Source: Arthrobacter sp. SW1 (GTDB lineage Bacteria; Actinomycetota; Actinomycetes; Actinomycetales; Micrococcaceae). Taken from it: a stretch of DNA of 64,000 nucleotides. The DNA is taken from the NCBI RefSeq assembly GCF_001766675.1, contig NZ_MJLT01000012.1, forward strand, positions 310,001 to 374,000, read 5' to 3'. The translations under genes were made by a program, and so were the position numbers. Under the pieces are notes generated by a model, which saw only the letters and a program-made list of their open reading frames with translations, made no database searches and had not been told where the DNA came from. The number at the start of each line of letters is the position of its first letter. Positions within the stretch are counted from its first letter, which is position 1. Positions 9,063 to 16,791 of the stretch are shown piece by piece.

Positions 9063-9689
9063 TTATCGCAGGACGTAGCCGTGCATGATGGTCATCACCG
9101 CGGCCACGCTCTGCTCCTTTGTGCGTTCAGGGTTGTACGTTTGGCGGTCCAGGCCCACCACGAAGATGGCCCCGAACATCGCCGCTTCCAGGCTGCCGCG
9201 GGCCACACGGGTATCCACGGGATACTTGGCGGCCACGCTTTCCAAGGCGGAGCCGATCACCGCGATCAGCTCGCCGCGGAGTTCGGCGAAGAGCTGGCCC
9301 CATTCGTTGGGCGTCTTCCAGTTCTCGCTGACCCAGAGCCGGGCGAAGGAGGGGTATTCGTCCATGAAGTCCATGGCCTGGCCGAGCATCGCCTCCATGG
9401 CGTCCAAGGGATCGGCGTCCGGGTCCGCGATGCTTTGCAGCCGGCCCAGCATGATGTCCACGCCGTGCCGCAGCAACTGGGCGATCAGGTCCGACTTGCT
9501 GCCGAAGTTGTAGTACACCGAGCCTTTGGACACCCCGGCCGCGGCGGCGATCTCGTCCACCGTGACGCCGGCAGCCCCGCGCTCGCCGATGAGTTCCATC
9601 GACGCTTCGAAGAGGCGCTGCCTGGTGGCGTTGGTCCGTGCGGGGCGCAGCTTCCGGCCCGGTGTCTCCTGCGGATCAACGGTGCTCAT
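9063..9689 (-). CDS. TetR-family regulator of the YhgE operon
   Basis: A 208-residue TetR protein with HTH segment VDEIAAAAGVSKGSVYYNF at about residues 35-55 and a C-terminal effector domain. ATG 9689 overlaps the stop of the YhgE gene (ATGA), so the regulator is the last gene of a three-gene operon. The perfect palindrome over the operon promoter at 12496 is of the kind TetR proteins bind, so autorepression is likely. The frame stays open further upstream only within the YhgE gene. Confidence 0.9.
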   Translation of the reverse strand: MSTVDPQETPGRKLRPARTNATRQRLFEASMELIGERGAAGVTVDEIAAAAGVSKGSVYYNFGSKSDLIAQLLRHGVDIMLGRLQSIADPDADPLDAMEAMLGQAMDFMDEYPSFARLWVSENWKTPNEWGQLFAELRGELIAVIGSALESVAAKYPVDTRVARGSLEAAMFGAIFVVGLDRQTYNPERTKEQSVAAVMTIMHGYVLR

Positions 9690-11722
9690 ACGGCAATCTC
9701 CGGCTTGAGGGTCTTCAAGGTCCAGTACTTGTGCTTGCGCACCGCCAGGGTGGACAAGGCGCCGCCCAGCAGGGTGTAGCCGATCAGGCCCAGGACCGTG
9801 GGCCAGATCATCGACAGGTCCCCACCGTAGACCAGGTGCCGCATGCCGGTCACCACGTAACCCATGGGCATGATCTGGTGGACCACGTGGAGCGGTTCGG
9901 GGGTGGTCTGCCACGGGAAGGTACCGCCGGAGGAGACCAGCTGCAGCACCAGCAGGATGAGCACCACGAACTTGCCCGGGGTACCCAGCAGGGCCACCAC
10001 GCCCTGGATGATCGCGCTGAAAGCCATGGCCGCGGCCAGCATGAACAGCCACATGAGCACCGGATGCGCCGGGTTCAGGCCCAGGCCGAAGTTCACCACG
10101 AGCGTCAGGATGCTCGCCTGCAGCACGGACACCACGAAGAAGGGCAGCCATCCGCCGACGGCGATCTTCCAGGACGGCGCGTTCGAGGCGAGGGCGCGCT
10201 GGGTGATGGGCCGCATGGCCTGGACCAGCATGAACACGCCGATCCACAGGGCGAGCGTCAGGAAGAACGGCGCGAGCCCGGCACCGTAGGAACCGGCCTT
10301 GGCCTGCGAAACGTTGTTTACCGCCACCGGGTCCGCGATCACCTTGGAGACTTCGCTTTTCTGGGAGTCGTTCGGGTTGGGGATCTTCCCCGCGCCCTTG
10401 GCCAGTTCGGCGGCGAGGGTCTTCGAGCCATCCGCGGCCGTTGCGGCTCCGCTGGCGAGCCGGGACGCGCCGTCGTCGAGCTTTGCGGCACCGTCCGACA
10501 GCGCGGCGGCGCCGTTGAGTGCGGTCTGCTGGCCGGCGGCCAGGGTGGCGGCGCCGGCACTGAGCTGGTCCGCGCCGGTGGAGGCCTTGCCGATGGCGTC
10601 CGTCAGGGCAGGTGTGGCGCCGGCCAGTTTCGCGGCGCCTGCGCTCACGGCGGCGGATCCGTCGGAAAGCTGCTGGATCTTTGCCGCGTCCGCTGCGATC
10701 TTCGCCTTCGCGTCCGTGATGGGCGCGGAGCCTGCGGCGGCGTCGTAGTCGGCCAGGATCTTGTCCGCCTGCTCCTGGTCGATGACGCCGGCGTCGATGA
10801 GCCGCTTGTTGGCGGCGACCACGCGGTCCCGCGCCCCGGCGTCGAAGGCTTCAAGCTGCCCGACGACGTTCTGCACCTTTGCGTTCAACTGCGCGTTTCC
10901 GGCGGCCACCTGGGCGGCGCCGTCGGCGAGCTTCTGCGAATCGGCGGGAAGGGTGGCGGTCTTGTCCTTGAGCTGGGTGAGCCCGGAGCTGAGCTGGCCG
11001 GCGCCGCTGTTGAGCTGGTTTGCGCCGTCACGCAGCTGGGTCTGCCCGGCCACGAGCTCCCCGGCGCCGTTGCGCAGCTGGGTGGTTCCGTCATGCAGGG
11101 TGGCCGCGCCGGCACTGAGCTTCCCGACGCCGTCCGACAGTTTCGCTGCACCGTCCGCCGCCTTGACGATCTGGCCGTGGATGGTGCCGAAGCCGGTGAG
11201 GAGCTGGTTGGCGGTTTCCTCGCCCACCTCCTTGGCCACGGTGGAGTGCACCGCGGTGGTGAGCTTGTCCACGATGGTGCTCAGGAGGTAGTTGTTGGCG
11301 TCGTTGGTGGTGACATTGAGCATGGCCTGGTTGGCGGCGTCGAAGCTGCCGGGCGAAACCAGGTTGGCGGAGAAATCCTTGGGGATCTTCAGGGCGAAGG
11401 CGTACTTGCCGCTTTCCACGCCGGCATCCGCCTCTTCGGCCGTGGCCACCTGCTGCCAGTTGAAGACGTGCCCTTCCACGAGGGAATCAGCCACCTTCTG
11501 CCCGGCCTGCAGCACCGTTCCGTCCGAGGCCTTGGCGCCTTCGTCCTGCAGCACCAGTGCGGCGTCGATCTTGTCCAGGTTCCCGTACGGATCCCAGTTC
11601 GCGTACAGGTACACGGCGCCGTAAAGCAGCGGGACCATGGTCAGCGCCAGGATGGTCAGCTTGGGCAGCAGCCCGCCGGTCATGCGCTTGAGTTCGGAGC
11701 GGGCCAGCCGCAGGACAGTCAC
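9686..11722 (-). CDS. YhgE/Pip-domain membrane protein with heptad-repeat ectodomain
   Basis: A 678-residue member of the YhgE/Pip family, relatives of ABC-2 type permeases that include a phage-infection protein and type VII secretion-linked proteins. One membrane helix lies at residues 20-42. A large extracellular part of about 430 residues follows, with two stretches of L-x-x-G-type heptads (about 187-270 and 344-450), predicted long helices or coiled coils. About five helices follow from residue 480. It overlaps both neighbours by 4 bases. The upstream gene encodes an ATPase-like protein, so the pair looks like a permease plus a cytoplasmic partner. The cargo is unknown. Confidence 0.88.
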   Translation of the reverse strand: MTVLRLARSELKRMTGGLLPKLTILALTMVPLLYGAVYLYANWDPYGNLDKIDAALVLQDEGAKASDGTVLQAGQKVADSLVEGHVFNWQQVATAEEADAGVESGKYAFALKIPKDFSANLVSPGSFDAANQAMLNVTTNDANNYLLSTIVDKLTTAVHSTVAKEVGEETANQLLTGFGTIHGQIVKAADGAAKLSDGVGKLSAGAATLHDGTTQLRNGAGELVAGQTQLRDGANQLNSGAGQLSSGLTQLKDKTATLPADSQKLADGAAQVAAGNAQLNAKVQNVVGQLEAFDAGARDRVVAANKRLIDAGVIDQEQADKILADYDAAAGSAPITDAKAKIAADAAKIQQLSDGSAAVSAGAAKLAGATPALTDAIGKASTGADQLSAGAATLAAGQQTALNGAAALSDGAAKLDDGASRLASGAATAADGSKTLAAELAKGAGKIPNPNDSQKSEVSKVIADPVAVNNVSQAKAGSYGAGLAPFFLTLALWIGVFMLVQAMRPITQRALASNAPSWKIAVGGWLPFFVVSVLQASILTLVVNFGLGLNPAHPVLMWLFMLAAAMAFSAIIQGVVALLGTPGKFVVLILLVLQLVSSGGTFPWQTTPEPLHVVHQIMPMGYVVTGMRHLVYGGDLSMIWPTVLGLIGYTLLGGALSTLAVRKHKYWTLKTLKPEIAV

Positions 11723-12456
11723 CGTGCCACCTCTTCCCCGGCAGCTTCTTCCGCTGCCTCATCGCCGGCGGCTTCTTCGGCCGGCTGTTCTTCCGCTGGT
11801 TCTTCGGCGGTTTCTTCCTCCACCGCGGGTTCCGGCACCGCGTTGCCGATCGCGGCGCTCGCTCCGTCCCATCCGTCCGGGAGGGCGGAAACCACCGCGA
11901 CGACCGCGAGCGGCCGCCCGGCGTCGTGCGCCAAGCGCTCAAGGCGGGGCAGCCAGTCCGCCGGATCGGAGCTGTGCCGGTCCGGTGAGTCGAGCACCAG
12001 GAGGTCGACGGCGGGGTCGGCCAGCGCAAGCGCGGTCAGGAGTTCGAGGCGGCGTTCCGCGGGAAGCTGTTCGATCCAGAGCCCGGCGATGTCCTCGAAG
12101 CTGTTCACTTTCAGCCACGGCTTGCTGAGCAGGGCTCCGCGGTAGCGGCGCGGGATGAGGGCGAGGTCTTCGGTGACGAGGTCCTGCACGCTCAGGTGCT
12201 GTTCGGGTTCGTTGACGCCGGGGGAGTCCAGCAGCGCGCTGGCCAGCCGGATCTTCTTGGTTTTCGCGGCGCCGTCCCAGGCGAGCGTGCCGTTGCTTGG
12301 CTTCATCCGGCCGCTGAGGGCAAGGGAGAGGGAGGTGCGTTGTTCCTGGCCGTCGCCGCTGACGAGGAGAAGCTGGCCGCGGCGGACCTCCAGCGAGGTG
12401 GGCGGCAGGAGGTCGGCGCGGCGGCCGTTGATCTGGAGTTCCTGTGCTGTGAGCAC
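11719..12456 (-). CDS. Degenerate ABC-type ATPase partner of YhgE protein
   Basis: A 245-residue protein with the layout of an ABC nucleotide-binding domain but eroded catalytic motifs. The Walker A position reads GDGQEQRTS (34-42), with Lys replaced by Arg40. The signature position is LPAERRLELL (131-140) instead of LSGGQ. Walker B is LLVLDSPD, with the catalytic Glu replaced by Ser157. No switch His is visible near VVAVVSALP. A Glu/Ala-rich acidic tail fills residues 210-245. It starts at GTG 12456 with AAAGG upstream and overlaps the YhgE gene. It may bind but not hydrolyse ATP, or act as a scaffold. Confidence 0.75.
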   Translation of the reverse strand: MLTAQELQINGRRADLLPPTSLEVRRGQLLLVSGDGQEQRTSLSLALSGRMKPSNGTLAWDGAAKTKKIRLASALLDSPGVNEPEQHLSVQDLVTEDLALIPRRYRGALLSKPWLKVNSFEDIAGLWIEQLPAERRLELLTALALADPAVDLLVLDSPDRHSSDPADWLPRLERLAHDAGRPLAVVAVVSALPDGWDGASAAIGNAVPEPAVEEETAEEPAEEQPAEEAAGDEAAEEAAGEEVAR

Positions 12457-12490
12457 CTGGGGACCTTTCGCAGAGCCTGATGTCCCCTCC

Positions 12491-12519
12491 AGTGTATTTG
12501 AACTGACTAGTCAGTTCAA
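12491..12519 (-). promoter_or_regulatory. Promoter of the pseudo-ATPase/YhgE/TetR operon
   Basis: On the minus strand TTGAAC (12519-12514) and TACACT (12496-12491) are separated by exactly 17 bases. The -35 box and the whole spacer lie inside the palindrome, and the -10 box abuts its edge, so a bound repressor would exclude RNA polymerase. Confidence 0.6.
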
Positions 12520-12521
12520 AT
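12496..12521. promoter_or_regulatory. 26-bp perfect palindrome, likely TetR operator
   Basis: ATTTGAACTGACT followed by its exact reverse complement. The CTGACTAGTCAG core resembles known TetR/QacR-type operators. It covers the -35 box and spacer of the operon promoter. The most likely ligand is the TetR protein encoded last in the same operon. Confidence 0.75.
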
Positions 12522-12527
12522 AGGAAT

Positions 12528-14003
12528 CTACAGGCCGTATTTCTCCAGGAGCCGCAGCCACACCTCGCTGAGCGTGGGGAAGGAGGGCACCGCGTGCCAC
12601 AAGCGTTCCAAGGGCACCTCGCCCACAATCGCGATCGTGGCGCCGTGCAGCAGCTCCGCCACCCCCGGCCCGGCGAACGTCGCCCCAAGTACCACCCGCC
12701 GGTCCTCGTCCACCACCAGCTGCGCCCAGCCCTGGTAGTTCTCCGCATAAAGCTGGGAGCCGGACACATTGATGGGAAGCTCCACGCTGCCGGCCCGGAT
12801 GCCCCGCTCCTGTGCCTGCTCCACGGTCAGGCCCACCGTGGCCACTTCCGGATCGGTGAACACGACACTCGGCACGGCGTGCTCGTTGGCAGTGGTGGTG
12901 ACGTGGGTCCACGGCTTCGGGGCCCGGTGCAGTTTTCCTTCGGCCCGGGCCACGATCGCGTCCCCGGTGGCCCGTGCGCTGTACTTGCCTTGGTGGGTCA
13001 GCAGCGGGGTGCCGGCGGCGTCGCCGGCCGCATAAAGCCACAGGCCGCTCGTCCCGTCACTCGCAGCCCCTTCTACCAGCCCGGTCGAATCGGTGCTGAT
13101 CCGCACGGCTGCCGTGCCGCCGTCGTCTTCGTCCTCCACGGCGGCGAGCCCCACGTTCTCCAGCCCCAGGTTGTCCAGCGCGGGCCGGCGGCCCGTTGCC
13201 ACCAGGAGCTTGTCCGCGTCCAGGACCTTGCCGTCGTCGAGGGTGAGGGAGAAAGACTGCTCATTGGTCCGGACGCTGAGCACCGCGGTCCCGGTGTGCA
13301 GGGTGACGCCGTCCGCGCGCAGGCCCGCCGCCACCAGCTCGGCGGCCTCTTCGGGAAAAGCGCTGAGCAGCCTGCCGCGCGCCACCAGCGACACCTGCGA
13401 TCCCAGCCGGGCAAAGGCCTGCGCCAGTTCGACGCCGGCCACGCCGCCGCCCAGTACCACGAAGCGCTCGGGAACCTGCCGGGCGGAGGTCGCCCCGCGG
13501 GTGGTCCAGTACGGCGCCCCGCGAAGCCCGGGAATGTCAGGAATGACAGGGGTTGAACCGGTGGAGATAACGACGGCGTGCCGCGCCTTGATCGCATAAC
13601 TGTTGCCGTCCACCCCGTCCACCTGGACCTCGCGCGGTCCGGTGATCCGGGCGACGCCGCGCACCAGCTCGATGCCGGCGTCGTTCAACCACTGCACCCC
13701 GCCGTCGTCCTGCCAGCGGCTGGTGAAGTAATCCCGGTACGCCAGCACCGGGGCGGGGTCCAGGACCTTGGTGACAGAATCGGCCGCGCCGGGAACGGAC
13801 TGTGCCACGTGCAGGGCAGTCCCCGGGCGGAGCAGGGCTTTGGACGGAATGCAGGCCCAGTAGGAGCATTCGCCGCCCACCAGTTCAGCCTCCACGATGG
13901 CGGCCGTCAGGCCTCCCCGGACGACGCGGTCGGCGACGTTTTCGCCGGCCGCTCCCGCGCCGATCACGATGACGTCGAATTCCCGGGGATGCTCCTCAGC
14001 CAT
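12528..14003 (-). CDS. Pyridine nucleotide-disulfide oxidoreductase (Lpd/MerA-like)
   Basis: A 491-residue flavoprotein with N-terminal FAD motif VIVIGAGAAGENVA, a redox pair in GGECSYWACIPSK (Cys spaced by four residues), a central NAD(P) motif VLGGGVAGVELA and a C-terminal dimerisation domain. In lipoamide dehydrogenases that last domain carries HPTxSE; here the matching stretch is SFPTLSE, so the usual catalytic His is Phe while the Glu remains. The substrate may therefore not be lipoamide. It is transcribed from a leaderless-type promoter and ends 6 bases before the YhgE operon palindrome. Confidence 0.85.
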   Translation of the reverse strand: MAEEHPREFDVIVIGAGAAGENVADRVVRGGLTAAIVEAELVGGECSYWACIPSKALLRPGTALHVAQSVPGAADSVTKVLDPAPVLAYRDYFTSRWQDDGGVQWLNDAGIELVRGVARITGPREVQVDGVDGNSYAIKARHAVVISTGSTPVIPDIPGLRGAPYWTTRGATSARQVPERFVVLGGGVAGVELAQAFARLGSQVSLVARGRLLSAFPEEAAELVAAGLRADGVTLHTGTAVLSVRTNEQSFSLTLDDGKVLDADKLLVATGRRPALDNLGLENVGLAAVEDEDDGGTAAVRISTDSTGLVEGAASDGTSGLWLYAAGDAAGTPLLTHQGKYSARATGDAIVARAEGKLHRAPKPWTHVTTTANEHAVPSVVFTDPEVATVGLTVEQAQERGIRAGSVELPINVSGSQLYAENYQGWAQLVVDEDRRVVLGATFAGPGVAELLHGATIAIVGEVPLERLWHAVPSFPTLSEVWLRLLEKYGL

Positions 14004-14009
14004 GAGAGA

Positions 14010-14015
14010 AGCCTA
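14010..14015 (-). promoter_or_regulatory. Leaderless-type -10 box of the disulfide oxidoreductase gene
   Basis: TAGGCT on the minus strand ends 6 bases before ATG 14003, and no ribosome-binding site is seen between them. This is the spacing expected when transcription starts at the start codon. Confidence 0.55.
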
Positions 14016-14143
14016 CGCCCCTCCCTCGCCGGGGCATCGGGGCGGTGAGGCAGTTTTTCGAGTGGAGATGGGACATCCGATATTGCCTTGAGCGGGGCTG
14101 TCCGGAGCACTAAGCTCGGCTCAACATTGCGAGGGGAGCAGGG

Positions 14144-14869
14144 ATGGAATCCGGCATGGTGCGTCGGGCGCGGTTCAGCGCCCAGTCCCGGCTCCGGGCG
14201 TTGCAGGCGGACATCATGGACCTGATCCTCGAACGCGGACTCGAGGCCGGGGATCCCCTTCCCACCGAGAACGAACTCACCGCAGCGCTCGGAGTGGGGC
14301 GCAACACCCTGCGCGAATCCCTCAAGGTGCTGCAGGCCATGGGCGTGCTCGAGATCCGCCATGGCTTCGGCATGTTCGTGGCCTCCGGGAATTTCGACGC
14401 CTTCGCGGAAGGGCTGGTTTTCCGGAGCCGCCTCTCGCTGCGCCGTGACGGCGAGGATGCGCTGCAATTGCTCGGCATCCGCGAAGCATTGGAGCGGGGG
14501 CTGTTGCCGGCTGCGCTCGCTGCGGCCACGCCGGCCCGGCTGGAGCGGCTCGACGAAGCCGTCCGGCACATCGAGGACCTGGCCGGGACCGGCGAACACT
14601 CCGCAGCGGCTGACGCCGAATTCCACCGCTGCCTCTTCGAACCGTTGGGCAACGATCTGCTGCTGCAGTTGTTGGCTGTGTTCTGGAAGGTCCACCGCAG
14701 GATCCAGCTGGAAGCCGGCCCGGGCATGGAGGATGCCTCCGCCGTCGCGGCGCTGTACCGCGGCATCCATGACGCTGCGTTGGCCGGGGACGCGGAGACC
14801 GCCGGGCGCCTGCTGTCCTCGCGCTTCGAGGCCCTGCGCGCCAGGATCGCTGAGCTGCCGGATCGCTGA
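14144..14869 (+). CDS. FadR/GntR-family regulator with FCD domain
   Basis: A 241-residue regulator. A winged helix at about residues 10-80 contains LPTENELTAALGVGRNTLRESLKVLQ, shown here only as positions 43-68, and an all-helical FCD effector domain follows (about 100-230). ATG 14144 follows a good GGGGAG ribosome site. FCD proteins usually sense organic acids or sugar acids. It converges on the M20 amidohydrolase gene and diverges from the oxidoreductase gene; either could be its target, but no operator was recognised. The 115-base gap to the amidohydrolase holds only an imperfect hairpin. Confidence 0.85.
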   Translation: MESGMVRRARFSAQSRLRALQADIMDLILERGLEAGDPLPTENELTAALGVGRNTLRESLKVLQAMGVLEIRHGFGMFVASGNFDAFAEGLVFRSRLSLRRDGEDALQLLGIREALERGLLPAALAAATPARLERLDEAVRHIEDLAGTGEHSAAADAEFHRCLFEPLGNDLLLQLLAVFWKVHRRIQLEAGPGMEDASAVAALYRGIHDAALAGDAETAGRLLSSRFEALRARIAELPDR

Positions 14870-14985
14870 ACTTTCGTCAGGCGGCTGACGCTTTCGGTGC
14901 ATGCCCGACGGCTGCCTTGTGCCCGACGACGGTGCGGCGGGCACCCGGGCCGGGCACCCGCCGTCGTACTACTTGCCGGCTTTGG

Positions 14986-16245
14986 TTACCTGCCGAGTTT
15001 GGACAGCAGCGCTGTCAGGGCGGCCTGCACGCCCGTGCCCAGCGTCGGCTCGATGACCGGGGCGAAGAACGGCGAATGGTTCATCGGAATGGGCCGGCCG
15101 GACTCCAGGACCTCCCGGCTCATGCCGCCGAACATCCAGTACACGGAGGGCACACCGATTACTTCGGCGAAGGCGCCGAAGTCTTCGCTGCCCATCATCG
15201 GTTCCACGATCGCCACCTTGTCCTCGCCGATCGCGGCACGGAACGCCGCGATGATGCCCTCGGTTTCGGCAGGCTCGTTGTAGTTGCGCGGGAAGGTGTA
15301 GAGCTCGGTGATTTCCGGCTGCGGAGCCCCGGAGGCCTCGGCCTCGGCCAGGATGATGCGGCGGACGGCGGCCAGCACCTGGGCGCGGACGTCCGGTTCG
15401 AGGGTGCGGATGTTCAGGGTGAACTCCGCCGTGGCCGGAATGATGTTCTCCTTCAGCCCCGCGTGGAAGGTACCCACAGTAACCACGGCTGCTTTAAGCG
15501 GATGGATTTCGCGGGACACGATGGTCTGTAGGCGGAGCACCATCTGGGCGCCCAGGACGATCGGGTCGATGGCCACCTGGGGCTGCGAGCCATGGGACTG
15601 GCGGCCGAACACCGTGACCTTCAGGGAGTCGGCCATCGCCATGGCGTTGCCGACGCTGATGTTGATGGTGCCGGCCTCATTGCCCATGACGTGCTGGCCG
15701 TAGATGATTTCCGGTTTGGGTGCCTTGTCCCAGATGCCGTCCTCGATCATGGCCTTCGCGCCGGCCGCGGTTTCTTCGCCCGGCTGGAAGATCAGCACGA
15801 TGGTCCCGGCCCAGGAATCCTTCGCGCCGGCCAGCAGTTCCGCCGCCGTCAGAAGGGTGGTGACGTGGGTGTCATGGCCGCAGCCGTGCATCACGGGGAC
15901 GTCGGTTCCGTCGGCCAGGGTGCCGCGGGCCGTGCTGGCGTAATCGAGCCCGGTGTCTTCAAGGATGGGCAGGCCGTCGGTGTCCGCTCGGAAGCCGACC
16001 ACCGGTCCGTCGCCGTCTCGCAGCACGCCGACGACGCCGGTGCCGCCGCAGCTGAAGTTGTCGATTCCCAAGGCGTCGAGCCGCTCTGCGATGAACCGTG
16101 CCGTGGCATGTTCCTGCATGGAGAGTTCGGGGTTCGCGTGGAGGTGCTTGTACATGCTGTGCATGCGCCCGCGGAGCTCGTCGTCGAGTTGTCCGTTGAG
16201 GGCGGCCGCGAGCCCGGCGTTCGTTTGGGGGAGTGCCTCGGTCAT
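14986..16245 (-). CDS. M20-family amidohydrolase (hippurate/N-acyl amino acid hydrolase type)
   Basis: A 419-residue M20D peptidase-family enzyme. Metal and catalytic sites visible are HGCGHD (about 116-121, with the Cys typical of hippurate hydrolase-type members), the GEETAAGA Glu pair, and the late MMGSEDFGAF ligand segment. It removes acyl groups from N-acyl amino acids or related amides in the cytoplasm. A GGAGACC ribosome site precedes ATG 16245 by about 5 bases. The gene is single, with tRNA-Arg upstream on the same strand. Confidence 0.88.
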   Translation of the reverse strand: MTEALPQTNAGLAAALNGQLDDELRGRMHSMYKHLHANPELSMQEHATARFIAERLDALGIDNFSCGGTGVVGVLRDGDGPVVGFRADTDGLPILEDTGLDYASTARGTLADGTDVPVMHGCGHDTHVTTLLTAAELLAGAKDSWAGTIVLIFQPGEETAAGAKAMIEDGIWDKAPKPEIIYGQHVMGNEAGTINISVGNAMAMADSLKVTVFGRQSHGSQPQVAIDPIVLGAQMVLRLQTIVSREIHPLKAAVVTVGTFHAGLKENIIPATAEFTLNIRTLEPDVRAQVLAAVRRIILAEAEASGAPQPEITELYTFPRNYNEPAETEGIIAAFRAAIGEDKVAIVEPMMGSEDFGAFAEVIGVPSVYWMFGGMSREVLESGRPIPMNHSPFFAPVIEPTLGTGVQAALTALLSKLGR

Positions 16246-16384
16246 GGCCAGGTCTCCGTTCTCTAGGTGTCTTCCCGGCCGCGCTGTCCGCGGCCTGCTC
16301 CCACGCTATTGATGGATGGCTGTCTTTACCGACCGACCGGGCGTTCAGGGGACTCTGTGACGAAAAAAGAACCGGGAAAAGAAA

Positions 16385-16416
16385 AAGGTCCGTACCGCCG
16401 AAGCGGTACGGACCTT
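16385..16416 (-). terminator. Intrinsic terminator of tRNA-Arg
   Basis: A 14-bp perfect stem closed by a UUCG tetraloop (C-UUCG-G on the minus strand) is followed directly by TTTTTCTTTT. It lies 5 bases after the mature tRNA end, an ideal Rho-independent terminator. Confidence 0.9.
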
Positions 16417-16421
16417 GTCTG

Positions 16422-16495
<74 letters not shown>

Positions 16496-16627
16496 ATTCT
16501 GTGCTTTCACACTGCGGTCCGTTGGGCTTCGCTCTCTCGCTCGCCCCCCGAACCTCAATAAACTTTACGCGAGATCCGCCCATCCGCCAAATCGGCGGGC
16601 TGTAATCTGCGCAACTATACCGGTCTA

Positions 16628-16643
16628 TGTGACCTTGATCACT
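16628..16643. promoter_or_regulatory. CRP/GlxR-type site upstream of pckG
   Basis: TGTGA-N6-TCACT differs from the CRP consensus TGTGA-N6-TCACA by one base. It lies about 150 bases before the pckG start in a 296-base gap that otherwise holds only ordinary AT-richer promoter DNA. A second half-site (GTCACA) follows near 16670. CRP-like regulators are known to control gluconeogenic genes in corynebacteria. Confidence 0.5.
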
Positions 16644-16791
16644 AAAATCGCCGGTTTTTGGGTCACAATCGTTGATTTTCCGCGGTTTTGCTTCTCGGGC
16701 CCCATGAGATCCCATGTCCTAAGCCGAAATGGTCTACTCCGCGACACCTAGCATTTAGGACACACCACTGACCCCGACGAAGGGAACCGCA

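Noticed and set aside
9638..12145. Long plus-strand frame opposite the YhgE gene
   Set aside because: Low-complexity Gly/His/Gln content mirrors the heptad repeats of the real gene; no recognisable motifs.
14930..14966. Hairpin between the GntR and M20 genes
   Set aside because: The arms pair only with several mismatches; it may terminate transcription but is too weak to list.
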